From Pithys albifrons albifrons (lineage: Eukaryota; Chordata; Aves; Passeriformes; Thamnophilidae): a DNA stretch of 64,000 nt. The stretch covers positions 4,109,160 to 4,173,159 of the forward strand of contig NC_092465.1 of assembly GCF_047495875.1 (NCBI RefSeq), written 5' to 3'. A model generated the notes under the pieces. The model had not been told where the DNA came from. It saw only the letters and a list, made by a program, of their open reading frames with translations, and did no database searches. A program made the translations under genes and the position numbers. Each line of letters begins with the position of its first letter. Position 1 is the stretch's first letter. This document shows, piece after piece, positions 1-11,290 of the stretch.

Positions 1-330
1 GGGAAAAAAAATTTGGATAGGAGTAGTTTTTCAATGCTATTAATAGATATGTTTAATGCAGAAGTGTGCAATGTGATGAACAGCCTTGGCAGGAACCATA
101 TCCAGCCTGATTGTATTGTAATACTGTTTGATGCAGCAGTGTGTTTGATCAGTTACAAGTGATGAATATCATATCACATCAAACAATTTAATACAGTCTC
201 ATTGTATGGAATTATGGCTGCTGTCAATCAGCATGTGGCCTATTCCTTACAGATCTGTCTTTGGGAGCTGTAATACAGTGGTAGCTTCATATGCATTAAT
301 AAATAAAGTGCTGCTGAAATTCCATACAGA
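1..330. promoter_or_regulatory. Candidate conserved non-coding element (TAAT-rich)
   Basis: No gene is visible. The stretch is rich in TAAT/ATTA cores, TGATCA and ATGCATTAAT-type words, and it lacks simple repeats and recognisable transposon sequence. Vertebrate developmental enhancers bound by homeodomain and POU proteins often look like this. That is an inference from composition and motif density only, because no alignment to other species was possible. It could equally be ordinary AT-rich neutral DNA. The element may extend beyond the left edge of the window. Confidence 0.22.
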
Positions 331-2190
331 CCTGTTGAGATTTTTGTTTCTCTTTCATAGTCTTTTTATTGTTTATTTTCATGATTATTTTTTACTTCTT
401 TCTGAATGCTGCATGGAGGTGAGTTTACCTGGTCAATAAGACCACCAAGGGTGTGGCCTGTGTGCTTTGAAGAATGTTTGGAAAACATCTAGAAAAGATA
501 GATATGAGAGTTGTGAATTTTGTTTTTCTCTGAATAGCAGCCTGAGTATAAATCCACTGAACTTGTTTTCAGATGAAGCTTCACAGAGTCTCTTTTCTTG
601 GCTTCCTCAGGGGGAGGAGAGGCTATCTATTAAAAATGCATATGTTTTGTCTTACTGCCTGGCGCACCTCACTTGATAACCCCCTACTTTGGTTTGGGGA
701 TGGCACTCTTTGAACTTAAAGTCTTTTCCTTAGGACTGATATATTCAAGGTGCTGGAGGGGAAGCCTATGTCAGATGAAAGATACGTATGTAAATAACAG
801 TGTAGAGGTGGGGTTTAAGGCATCACCCATTTTACTGTCAGTTTCAGACATGTGCTGCTCTGATGCTGCCTTGCCTTGCTTCCAGTCCCTAGGACAGGGG
901 ATGGTTTTTAATGAAGTCATACTCTGCTGCCTACAAATATGGGGTCATGCTACACTTGTACAGGAGCAGGGATTCCAGTAATGTTGCTTATTGTGGTCAA
1001 AGAGGGCAGAATATTGCCTTTTTGCATCGTGTGGCTCTGGGGTTTTGGAGCCTGCACAGACAAATTGATTACATTGCAGTAGGGCCACACATTCAGAGAC
1101 TGGAGGTGTCATGCTGGAAAGCCAAATTTCAGCAGCTGATTAATCAATGTAATGACTAGAAGTTTTTTCACCTTTTGCTATGGTCTCAACCTGCAGATCT
1201 GAATAAGATCACTACTTAAACGGGAAACCTCAGAAGAAATTTTTGTAGATGCTCAAGGAAGTGGTTGTTGAGTTAATAAATGACACATTTCCTTCTACAT
1301 TAAAAATTATCCTCAAGAGTAAAATAAGGCCTGGTGAGAGAGAGGGACAAGAATGAGGAAAGCTGCATTTCAGAGATATTTGTAGTTGACTTTGGGCTGG
1401 TGACTGAGTTTGAGCTCACCTCTGGTTTAGGCGGATGCAGCCTGGCTTTCTGTGGCATGGATTTCCCAGCAAAACTGCACTGAAGGATCACAACAAAGAA
1501 CTGGGTGCAATCAGGGCTGTGGAGTGGTCAGGAGGAAGCTTAGCATTATGTAACTCCAACAACCTGAACTCGGAGGCATCCATATAAAGCAAATAAATAA
1601 AGACCCAGCTTGCTCCTGTAATATCATCCACCTGATAATTCCTGAGCACTGCTCAGCCAGGTATTTCCTCTGCCTCATAATCCAAGCAAGATAGACAAGA
1701 CCCCATATGCTCTGTTTTCTATATAGAAACACGTTGTCAAGTTATACATATCATTCTGTAATCTTATTATTTTTAGAAGTTATAAAATGGCCACAATTAT
1801 ACCTTGCTCTTCAGGTGAAGCTGTTTGATTCAGAGCCAAACGGCTCCATGGTGTCTGAGTGTCTGGGTCTTCCTGTGCAAGGTAATGTAAAGATAACAAG
1901 TGTAAAATAATATATATGTGTCTTTATAGTAAAATACTTCAGACCTGGCCTGTTATGTAGCTGCTAATGACACTCCAGTATCACGCAGCACCTGAAGCAG
2001 AGCGTGTCCTGCCCTGGTTTATCTCCATGTCTGGCATTAATTGGCCATGGCTCCGTCTGAGACTGTGATCCAGTCAAATCCTGTAGGCCACGCAGGTCTG
2101 GATGGTATTTAGATCAGAAAACTCATCCAAGCAAGAGGAGCCTTGGTTTGCCACTAATCCACAGTAGAGCAGTACCTCTACAAGGTTACT
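331..2190. other. Gene-free stretch, nothing recognised
   Basis: Only short overlapping open frames occur on both strands, with no shared domain and no consistent reading direction. I see no transposon tail, tandem array or CpG-rich patch. A short TA run lies near 1908-1916. The region just before 2191 (about 1925-2190) is slightly richer in G and C but unremarkable. Confidence 0.55.
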
Positions 2191-2395
2191 TGTAGATTAT
2201 AAGGCCAAGAAAGGACTATTTGGATCATCTGGTGTCACGTGTATAACACAAGCCATATGACTTCCCTCAATTAAGTCCTGTTTGAACCAGAAAACCTCAT
2301 CCTCTACTAGTCTAAAAATTGCCAGACCTGCAGAATCCACCACAAATTTTAATATTATTAAATAGAGTGTTTTTGGAGAGATTTTCTCTCAAGCA
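2191..2395 (-). mobile_element. Old CR1 LINE fragment
   Basis: On the plus strand this reads as the reverse complement of a CR1 3' region. It begins with a form of 'ATTATAAGGCCAAGAAAGGA', then a 'GATCATCTGGTGT' block, 'TATAACACAAGCCATA', 'CTGTTTGAACCAGA' and finally 'GCAGAATCCACCAC'. This order matches an old sauropsid CR1 subfamily whose 3' end carries AAGGCCAGAAGGGACC, ATAACACAGGCCATA and AGAATCCACCAC blocks (subfamily name not assigned). It is heavily diverged and 5'-truncated, and it holds no reverse transcriptase frame. The 5' boundary (right-hand side) is uncertain and may reach about 2470. Confidence 0.75.
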
Positions 2396-5300
2396 AGGAG
2401 TCAAAAGCGACATTTATCTCCTGTGATTATTAGATACTTGTTGCTAGAGCAAGAATGTGAATCACAGCACTGAGACTGATGTCCCCAAATACCAATACCT
2501 TTCACTGGGTTTCCCTCATGGTCCCATCTCCATCTGGAATTCTTCAGTTTACCATTTTCCTGTGGTTTCTTTTACAAAGGGCAGTTCTTTGTCAGACATC
2601 ACAGTGGTTTGGTGCACAGAGTGATGGTCCATTGATAAATAGTTTTCCCTGGACTAATTTAGTGATACTCACACAAAATAACCAGGAATGACATTGCTAA
2701 AATGATAACCAGACTTGTAGTTAAAAGACTTTGATTTGATGTGCATTTTAGGGGTTTAAATAAAATGAAATAAAATTACTGCCATTAGTGTAGGTTGTGA
2801 AACCAATGCTGCTTGCTGGAATGAAAGGCACCATATGTGAGACATATAGCTGATTTCTTATCTCCAGAAAAGTATTCTTAAAGCGTAGAGGGACAGAGTG
2901 ATTTGCTTCTGCTGTAGGGGCAGTGTTTCATGGCTTGGCAGCATGAACTGGAGTTTAAAGAATGAGGGTAGAACCCATCCCCTCACTATATGCAACCTAA
3001 ATGAACTCACAATTACTGAACTAAAATGTCATATTTTAATTATAAGGAGAGAAGCTTGTTTAAAAAATCCTGTAGAACTTTATCATTGATCTTTGGTGAT
3101 GTTCACCCTCATTTGTGCAACACGTACACCTCCCTACTCCAGTTGCATACACTATGGAGACTGTGAGAGGAATATTGTTTCTTAAACAGTTAAATATGCT
3201 TTCTAGCTAAGGAGATATCCACATTTCCCCCATCACATTAATAATAAAATGCATTACAAAGCTGCAAAATCCAGCTGCTCTTTTCCTTTCTTGGAGGGTC
3301 AAGGGTCTTAGTGCCTATTGTGGGGAGCCATGAGGCAACAGGACATCTTCCTCCTTTCTCCCAAGGGGTCCAGAGCATCCTGCACCCCAGTGACATGACC
3401 CTGGAGTGAAGTGAGGGACCCCCAGTTTTGGTCCCTACAGTGACACAGCCATCCTGTGCTCGAAGGATGCTCAGGAGGCAGCTTGTTTTGGGCAAATAGT
3501 GCATGTGTCACTGATTCCCAACACGAATCTCCAAGCACATCACCAAGAGGAAGATCTTAAAGGACTTTCCCAATATACAGAATTCCATGTCTTTCCTACC
3601 TCTCAGCCTTAGGTGCAGGACCCCCAATGAGTTAAAAGTGTAAGAGCTGCTCAGAAAGAGGTCAGTTAATAAATGATATCGAAATCCTAGTCCCAGATTT
3701 TCTGTTTCCAACATGCTGCGCAACTGACACTGTGACACTTTGGCAAGATGATGGAGAAAAATCCGGTGCCAGCTGACTGATGAGCACCCATCTTTTTTAA
3801 TTAATTGGGTTGAAAAGCATCTTATGTCAATTTGAATGTAGGGGCTCTTTCAGCTGCGTTTTTGGGTGCATATATAGATATATCTAACTGCAGATTTAAG
3901 AGCCCAGCGTGAGGCCTCATAAATGATAAAAATATGTATATATTAGAATTATACACACACACATACATGCACATATTGGATAAATTGATACTTAAACATA
4001 TACGTGTCTATATAATGTTCTGTTCTCTGTTGTGAGAGATATTTATAAATAGATTATATATATATATCTATTATGCACAGCTCTATGTGCATGTGTATTG
4101 CAAAATCTGTTTGTGTTTTTTTTCCTGGTATGCTTTTTAGTTTTTAGCAGGGTAATATATCTGATTTCTCTTTAAATTAAATGAATTTATTTGTCTGCCT
4201 TTCCTTAATGGAATCAGTTTTGATATACTCTTTGTTCATGCTGTTACAGGCTTCAGTCTAAGGGCTCTTTGTATTAACTTTTTTAAGTTACATTACAAAG
4301 AGGTTTTAAGATTTCCCAACAGGCTTTTATTTAACCAGGGCTTTTGATCTCAAACCTGCTGGGGCCTAGTGAAATCCTTACCAATTCTCCAGTAACTCCT
4401 CACTATTGGAATTTGAAAAGACCCACCTGAAGGATTTAACTCGCTGTATGGCTTCAGCCATCCTTTAGATGCTTCTATTCATGCAGACAGTGAGGGGGTC
4501 GAGGGCACCCTTTGTGATCCTCCAAGTAGCCTAAGGTGCCCTTTGCATAAGTTGTACTCCTGAGGAAATAAAAATCAGGAGGACACAAACCTATATACCT
4601 TATTTCCTGCTATCTTTACTTAAAGGAGGAGCACAGGGGGTCTGCTTAACATCCTTTGCTACCTAAATACCTTTTGGACATGGGAACTCAATAAAGGAAC
4701 TTTCATTGCATCCATTACCCTACTGCAGTGCATAGCAAATTAGATTTAAAAGGGTACTTTTTCCCTTAGAGCTATTTCTATCATTTTCTTTAAAATTTCA
4801 ATTTAGTGTCTAGTGACAGAATATTCTGTAATGTACATTAGAACTATATAACACCAATTATGCTAACTGTGAACATTATTTCAAAAGAATTAGTTATATT
4901 AAGTTATAGATAAACCATTGGGAAAAAAAGGTCAGGTTAGGGGAAAAAAAGGAGCTATGTGATAATGTTTTAAAGGAGCAACATGAAGTGAATGCTCTTT
5001 TCATTTTTTAATCCTTTCCTTTTGCATAACCCACACTGAAATTTCGGTACTGGATTGGTCTTGGTTATTTAGGCACGGGGGTGGCATGTCACTGTGTTAG
5101 TTTACAGCTACAAATCGTGGTGTAAAACCTACAGCTGGGTCTTGTGGTTGTGGAGAAACATCATTTCCTCTGTTTTTGAGGAAAGTGGAATTGCAGAAAT
5201 CCACGAAAAGTCTTTTGGCAGATGCTGATGACCAGTACATAGAAAAAAAAAAGGGAAAAATGCTGGCAGACCAAGCTTGAAAGAATATAATAACTAAGCA

Positions 5301-5867
5301 CATTCTTGTCACAGTTCTGGTTGTCTATTTTCTTTCTCATGACTGTAACTGATCTGTCTGTTACCTGCATTGTTAGCCCTCTCAGTTTGTTGTTTTTTTA
5401 ATTTCAATTTCATGTTATTATAAAACCACTCCAAAGAATGCAGCAGAATCTAAATCCACCTTCTGTTTTCGTGACTCTCATTTCCATTTGTCTATTTGCT
5501 ATTGGTTTGTGGGTTGGAGTGTTTTTGAGTTTCAAGGTCTTACATATTTGGGCTGCTCCTTTGTATGCCTTAGGTCTGGATGTGTATTGCATTGGAGTTG
5601 GTTTTGTGTAGATGAATAAAATAAAAATCCTCTATTTTCATCCTTATTTTTTTCTTCCTTAAAACTTGTTCAAGACTTTTGCTGCAACTGTATGAGGGTT
5701 GGTTATTTCAATTTGTAGGGATTCCTGGCAAATCATTTGTGTTTGTTCGACGTCCTGTGGGATCAAACTGCCATGAATTTTGAATGATCTAAAAACTGTG
5801 TAGTTTACTTCAACTAAAACCGCCTTCCACTTGAAAACATAAATCAACTCAGCTGAAATCTAGTCAA
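2396..5867. other. Gene-free AT-rich stretch with short microsatellites
   Basis: No coding potential is recognised. An AC run (3953-3963) and a TA run (4055-4068) lie in a very AT-rich patch at about 3921-4075. A 12-mer, GGGAAAAAAAGG, occurs twice 21 bp apart (4920-4931 and 4941-4952), a small local duplication. The 4330-4700 segment has a few phrases faintly reminiscent of old sauropsid repeats but cannot be assigned. Confidence 0.55.
3921..4075. repeat. AT-rich patch with short (AC)n and (TA)n
   Basis: Alternating AC occupies 3953-3963 and alternating TA occupies 4055-4068, within sequence that is almost entirely A and T. Both runs are short, so they are probably only weakly variable microsatellites. 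Confidence 0.7.
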
Positions 5868-5945
5868 CTTTTTTTCTTTTTTCTTTTTTCTTTTTTTTTA
5901 ACACTTGGGATTTGCCTCAGCTCCAGCTCCAGCTCCAGCTCCAGC
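5868..5945. repeat. Polypyrimidine tract followed by (CTCCAG)4 hexamer array
   Basis: 5868-5899 is an almost pure T tract with scattered C. After a 20-bp gap, the hexamer CTCCAG is repeated four times without error at 5921-5944, with a partial copy before it. The hexamer array is perfect, so it is probably length-variable between individuals. No open frame across it looks genuine. Confidence 0.85.
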
Positions 5946-6207
5946 ATCCCCATGCTGGTCCACTGCATTCAGAAGAAGCGCTGGATGACATTGCCGCTAG
6001 TTAAGTAATTGCTGAGGAGAAGACAGTCAAGACTGTCCTTCATGTCTCAGCAAATGATGGGCCCTTGGGCAGACCCTGTAATATGCCCTGCCTGGGATTG
6101 CAGCTTCTGCAGGCTCAGTCGGGGTGGGTTTTGCTTTCTTGCATGTTGTCTTGGACAGTTCTAAAGTTCACTAACTTCACAAAACCCACTGGACTCCAAG
6201 TCAATCG

Positions 6208-6320
6208 CAGAATCACAGAATCATTTAGCTTAGAAAAGACCTCCAAGATCACTGAGTCCAACCTTTGGCCTTTGGTCAGGACTCTTTTAACTTGCAGACA
6301 CGGCTCCAAGTGGAGTTACA
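6208..6320 (-). mobile_element. CR1 LINE 3' end fragment
   Basis: AGAATCACAGAATCATTTAG at about 6209 is the reverse complement of the CR1 3' tail, which ends in an 8-mer-type repeat. The following AAAAGACCTCCAAGATCACT and GAGTCCAACC are the usual next blocks of avian CR1 copies. The match is strong to about 6275 and weak beyond. A possible continuation (GGCTCCAAGTG near 6303) suggests a slightly longer copy. It is 5'-truncated and cannot encode protein. Confidence 0.85.
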
Positions 6321-7035
6321 GTAGGAGCTTTCACTTTTTCTCTGGCAGTGAAGTGAAATTAGAAGCAGATGTGAACACTGGCATTGTCTCTGGGGGACAG
6401 ATGATGTTATTTCACCAGCTTGACATCTGTTAAGACTAGATTAAACCCAAAATGTGCTGGGCTGGTTCTGTTTTCTAGATCCTCTGAAAAAGGGTTTGTC
6501 AAATCAACTGTATTTTGGGGATATAAGCCTACCTAAAAACCTGGAAGCCTCAGAGCTGGGGTTCAAAATGGACTTTTTATATTCAGAAGATGTTAACCAT
6601 AATTGAAAAGTTTTTGCCTTTGTGGCACGGATGTGAGATTTTAATGAGTCCATCTTTATAGGATAGAGGGGAAAAAAAGGTAAATTGAAGGAGGAACAAG
6701 GAGCTTTTGGCTGACAAGGCCTGATGACACTTTTGAACACACTTTTTTGTGCCCACAGGAAAACCCCCTGGTTCAAGGCCTTTATTCTTAAAATCTTCCT
6801 GAGAACTTTGCTAGGCAGTATCATCTTTGCCCACCCCAAAGAGGGGAAGCTTCTCAGGCACATCTTCTTCAACCATGCTGTGCCCATGGCTCTGTGTCTT
6901 AGAGGGTTATAGAAGACCCTAATTTCCATGTGGATGGCCACGAGTGCCTTTGTGGATGTAGCAGCACCGGATGCTGCCCAGATGCCTGAATAGCCACCAA
7001 GAAACCAAAGCATCCCAAGTTTTATTCTACTGACT
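6321..7035. other. Gene-free stretch containing the longest open frame of the window
   Basis: A 169-codon ATG-initiated frame runs on the minus strand from 7013 to 6504. Its translation has no recognisable domain, signal peptide or membrane segment, and it is crossed by open frames on the other strand. Roughly one frame of this length is not surprising in about 128 kb of AT-rich double-stranded reading space (my estimate). I therefore treat it as chance rather than as a gene. Confidence 0.5.
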
Positions 7036-7262
7036 CCCCGTGTGACCTTTGGTAAGTAACTTAACCTGTTGTCCTCAGGATCCCCAGTAAAATGGGAGAC
7101 CTTAATACTTATCTGTTGGGATAACAGTGCTTAATACTTACCTAATTGGATGACAATACTTACCTACATACCTCACAGGGGTGTTGTGAGGATTAATTAG
7201 CTAATGTTTGTAAAGTGCTTTGGAGATGGAAAGCGGTATATAGCAGTGCTAAGCACTATTAC
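7036..7262 (+). repeat. MIR-type CORE-SINE remnant with internal tandem expansion
   Basis: The order of blocks matches a MIR element in the sense direction: TGTGACCTTTGGTAAGTAAC then TTAACCTGTTGTCCTCAG, CAGTAAAATGGGAGA, CCTCACAGGGGTGTTGTGAG and GATTAATTAGCTAATG. It ends in GTAAAGTGCTTTGGAGAT and a TAAGCACTATTA-like tail. MIRs are tRNA-derived SINEs that stopped moving before mammals and birds diverged or soon after, so this copy is very old. Between the AATGGG block and the CCTCACAGG block there are three imperfect copies of a unit containing AATACTTA(T/C)CT (about 7101-7168), which normal MIRs lack. The tRNA-like head is missing. Confidence 0.82.
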
Positions 7263-9111
7263 TCTGTGTCAGCACTGAGACCTTAAAATGGCTAAGGCTG
7301 TAATAAGAGTTTTTATATGTTTTAAAACAAGCCAATTGTTCAAGACATCCGGATGCTGGATTTATTTTTAGACAGAAATTTCTAAGAAAGTTGGGAAACA
7401 GAAGGGTATAATTATATGACCTGAAACCTTTTGTTGTTTCTTTTAGTTGCCCAGCCAAACAGTCTTAGGTGTCGTTTGATGAATTGTAAAAACTGCTTGT
7501 TGGAGTTTTAGACATATCAGTGTTTACTCTTGCTGATCAAACACTATTTCTTGAAATAAATATCTTTGCTGCAGTTTGGACAAATAAATATATTAAATAA
7601 GCCAGAGGAAGTATTTATTCCTGTGTTCTTTCTTTTTGTATTTCTTTCTGTAAGCAGCTTTTTTATCAATGTAATTCTGCTCTTGTTCCCATTAGGGTAA
7701 CTGAAAGGTAACACCGCTGCAGTAAATGGAATTACACCAGATACAAAAGCATTATGTGAGAGCAAAATTATATTTATATGTGGTCTGAAATGCAACCTGA
7801 CACTTGGTTTTAAAGAAAAATCAAACCAACAGTTCCTAGAAATATATATAAAGGCAACTTTGACAGAAATTGTCAAGCTCTTTGTTGAATCCTGCTTGTT
7901 TCATGGCAACTCCTAAACAGAATTTGCAAAAGAAAGGTCTGGTATAGCACATACCATATTTTCCCTTTCACGGGAGGAAACTTTGCAAGATTTTTGCCTT
8001 TAAATATTTTATTTGGTTACTAATGTGTGCTCTCAGTCCAAGAAAGCAACTTTATAGTTATCAAAGCACCCATTTGGTTGGGTTTTTTTTTCAAGAATAT
8101 TTCTTCAGATCTTTTACTTTCCAGCATTAAAGAGAACTCCCACAAATTCCTAAAATCTGTTAAAATACAGACCAGAGTGCTTACATTGGTATGTTGTATG
8201 CTGGCTGTCCCTGCTAAAGAGCCTGCGCATTTTCATCCTGGGTATGCAGAGGAAATTTGATCTACTGCTGGGCTAAGCACCAGGATTTGGTTGGCTCTAG
8301 GACCAATTCTTACATTTCTGCATCAGGCAAATATAAGAATAGATAACACTTGAAATAAAACCTACCACAAAGCCTTTTGTATGGATATCAGGTTATTTGA
8401 AAATGTAATAGAGACCATCCACCTTAATCAAGGGTGAGTCAAGGAAAATGGCATCAAAGAGCTAAAAACAGCCAAGAGGAAAACTTCACTCGACTCCAAG
8501 TGCATTGTTGGTGTCCCAGCTGCAAGAACAACTGAGGAGACTTTGGGGGGAAGTGAGCCAGGAAGTCAGGTGTGGTTGTTAGAAAGGATATCTTCCAGAT
8601 TAGTTGGCATTTGGCCCTTCAGCTGCCGTGAGAGCCCAGCGTGGGCCCACAGGCATTGGATCCAGCTTTGGACCACAGGAGGAGGATGAAGTGAAGTCTA
8701 ACTGACACTGTCACCAGGAAGCTCATCAAGCTAATGCTTATAATATATGCATGTGAATATAATAGCTATCTAGAGCTTTGCAGTTGGCTGTTCCTGAGGA
8801 GGAGCTGAAGGGACAAGGGGACTTAGTGTTTGGGGAGAATTATCTGTATCTAGGCAGCAGAATTTGCAGACTTGGAAGCTGGGTAATTTGGTTGAAGTAC
8901 AGGCCTTTGCTAACCCCTTGGTGCCCGTCCTTAACATTTCCCAGAACAGGAACTGTTGCCAAAATATAAAGGATTGCCATAGTTGGTGCCTGGAGCTAAG
9001 AAGGTGAAATGCAGACAGGGAGGAAAAAGGTGGGGAAAGAGAGGGGATGCAATTGCAGGCTGGGGAATGAAACAATGGAAAAAAGTCAAAATCTGAATTT
9101 CCCTCTCTGTT
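7263..9111. other. Gene-free stretch, nothing recognised
   Basis: This is AT-rich sequence with short open frames on both strands. The 119-codon and 67-codon minus-strand frames at 8770-9134 overlap each other in different registers and partly overlap the MIR remnant that begins at 9112, so neither is credible. I saw no transposon tail or repeat array. Confidence 0.5.
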
Positions 9112-9195
9112 CTCAATGACCTTGGACAAATCACATAAGCTCAGTGTAGAATGGGATAAAAGCCCATTTCTGCTGCACTTCAGGAATGATTAGAG
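9112..9195 (+). repeat. MIR-type SINE fragment
   Basis: CAATGACCTTGGACAAATCA followed by CATAAGCTCAGTGTA, GAATGGGATAA and then AGGAATGATTAG follows the central part of MIR (TGACCTTGGGCAAGTCAC, CTCAG, AATGGGGATAA, GAGGATTAA). The CTCAGTTTCCTCATCTGTAA segment is shortened by a deletion. Only the CORE region survives, and both ends are approximate. Confidence 0.7.
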
Positions 9196-9777
9196 ATAGT
9201 GCAGCATCCAGGTGCTGCCATGATGGAGACAGCCACAGGTATGCAGAGCATCTCCCACCACAGAGTGGGGCAACACACTGTGTCCTGTTATGGAAAAGCA
9301 CTTTTCCCATTATCTTTGTTCTTACTGCCTCAGGAGACCTAAAGAAGATGTAGCAGCAGATAGTTTTGTACACCTGGATTTAATCTTTGCTCTCCTGCCT
9401 TACACAAATCAACTCCATCTGATGGTGTAGTGCATATTTCCAGCATATTCACCAGTCTGAGAGCACTCCTTAAAAAAGAGATGTTCTGGAAGGGAAGCAC
9501 AGCCAAAACTCCACTTTTCTGAGCAGGCTGTTCTTGCTGTGTCAGCTGTGGGTGCTGTGCAGTTCAGCCAGTAACACCTGAAATTGCTTCAGTGAAGTCT
9601 AACAGAACTTGCATGCCAAAGATTTCAGTCTTAGCCCAATAAGTGTTTGATAAATAGCAATTTCTGTGAAAATAAATAAATAAAATACTGGTCCTGCAAA
9701 TAAGACAGTGCTACTGAACAGGAAAGCTTTGAGGTGACACAAGGTACCTGGTCACTGCAGCTGCCTCTGGCAACCAA
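9196..9777. other. Gene-free stretch with short (AAAT)n run
   Basis: A short AATA-type run sits at about 9671-9685. Otherwise no repeat, gene or regulatory cluster is visible. Confidence 0.5.
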
Positions 9778-9862
9778 AGAATCACAGAATCATAGAATGG
9801 TTTGGATTTGGAGAGACCTCAAAGATTATCTCATTCCAATGCCAACAGGCATGTCTGGACTA
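9778..9862 (-). mobile_element. CR1 LINE 3' end fragment
   Basis: AGAATCACAGAATCATAGAA followed by TGGTTTGGATTTGGAGAGAC and CTCAAAGATTATCTCATTCC is the reverse complement of the last about 70 bp of an avian CR1 element. The sequence fades after GCCAACAGGCATG. It is a severely truncated, dead copy. Confidence 0.88.
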
Positions 9863-10967
9863 TTATTCATTCTATATTAAAAGAGCTCAGTGGTCCCTTC
9901 CTCACCTTTGGCCAAGTATTTACACTCTTCCCTTTGAGCAGCACAGATGTCACATGATGTGTGACCACTCTGGGGAGCCGAACTGGCCAAACTCACACTC
10001 TGGGAAATGAATCTCCAGATGGTGACTGGAGGTGTCAGCCCCAGGCTAGAGAAAGGAGGGTGTGGGATAGGGTCTTTTGGGAAGGGTAGAGGCACAGCAG
10101 CCTCAGAGGGCTCTGGGGAAGACACCAAGAAAACACCCAGTGAAGACCTCTTGCTTATTTGGTGCAGTAGGTGGTCAGATGGCAAAAGATTAAAAAATAT
10201 TACAAGAAAAGGCTCTCTTAAATTAAGCATTTTTTTTGGAGATGGGCTAAATTAAGTGAAGGGCAGCCTGTGCAGGATACTGAAGTCTCTGACAAACCTG
10301 AACCCTCTTGTTTCTGCCTCAGCCTCATCCTCATCACTGCAATGAAAAGTATTTGTGTGCTGCTCAGCGTGTGTGGATTTCTGCAGCCCTGAAAGGGATT
10401 GTAGGAAGAATCAAAGTGAAGTGTCCTCTTTAGGTCCTCAAGAAATAGAGCTTTCTGCTGGTTAACCATTACTTTGCATTTTCCCTTCCTTACAAAACGA
10501 CTGAGGTTAAACATTAAGCGCCTGCAGTGAAGGACACCTGTATTTGCTGGTCCCATTATGCAGCTCTACTGAAAAGGCTTTACAGCTGTCTAAATTAGCA
10601 TAATTAAATCCACATCAATTAAAAAACCTCCATCATCTCTTTCCCCTTCAGATGCAGATAGTCGCATTTGTCTAAGGTGCTAAGTGACAAAGGAACTTTT
10701 TAACAGTGGAAGCCCAAGCTGAAAGGAAGAGTAATATGGGTTGTATATTGGCCCGTGGTTCACCTTAACACCAGTGGAAGTGATTAGTGGATGCTGCTCT
10801 GCCTAAAGAGGTAGAGCTGCTTTTTGCATGACAATGATGCCAGGACCCAGAGCCAGGCATTAGAGATGTGCATTTTACAACAGGCTTTGGCTTCTATTGC
10901 TCCTTTATACCCCATTAATGGGGGGAAACAAAGCCTGGCATGATTTGGCCAATTTCCACCGCACTAC
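9863..10967. other. Gene-free stretch; contains one arm of a 26-bp near-repeat and an ATTA cluster
   Basis: The 25-bp word at 10513-10537 has a close match at 26221-26246. A small homeodomain/POU-like cluster (TAAATTAGCATAATTAAATC at 10591-10610, then ATCAATTAA) lies just after it. A 117-codon minus-strand frame and an 82-codon plus-strand frame overlap at 9877-10255, and neither resembles a known protein. Confidence 0.5.
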
Positions 10968-11032
10968 TTTCTTCCCCCCCTTTTTTTTTGGTGTTTTTGG
11001 TTTTTTGTTGTTTTTTTTTTGTTGTTGCTGTC
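10968..11032. repeat. Polypyrimidine then T/GT-rich tract
   Basis: A short C8 run is followed by T9 and then GGTGTTTTTGG/TTGTTG blocks. This is low-complexity sequence of slippage origin, and it is the reason an apparent hydrophobic, Phe/Cys-rich peptide is predicted across it. Confidence 0.85.
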
Positions 11033-11164
11033 TTGTGCTAGGGTTTTGTGGTGGTGTGTGTGGGGAAGCCCCAGTGACCCCAGGATAGCAGCAAGGCTGC
11101 GCTGTGTGATGCTAGCGAAGAGAATTCCTCCAGATGAAAACTGACATGGGGTTCAGGGGTTAAT

Positions 11165-11290
11165 TTCTGGAACAGGCGCATTTGCATACAAATGAAAAAT
11201 GATGGAATTTCTGTTCTCCTAAATTTTCAATGTCATCAGCATCAAACAGCAGTCAGTGCTCCCTTGCTGTTTGAAGAATATTCATTACTT
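11165..11290. promoter_or_regulatory. Candidate regulatory element with palindromic octamer (POU) site
   Basis: CATTTGCATACAAATG at 11179-11194 contains a perfect ATTTGCAT octamer (the binding core of POU proteins such as OCT1/OCT4). It also forms a 6-bp inverted repeat, CATTTG/CAAATG, around CATA. Its reverse complement, ATTTGTATGCAAAT, resembles the POU-dimer PORE element but is one base shorter between half-sites. ATGTCATCAGCATCA and GAATATTCATTA words follow. Function is inferred from motif alone. Confidence 0.3.

Noticed and set aside
4330..4700. Possible LTR or old sauropsid repeat
   Set aside because: A few phrases such as ACCTAAATACCTTTTGG recall known repeats, but no consistent order, terminal TG/CA or target-site duplication could be seen.
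8770..9134. Two overlapping minus-strand frames of 119 and 67 codons
   Set aside because: They use different registers of the same DNA and partly overlap a MIR remnant, and neither has a domain.
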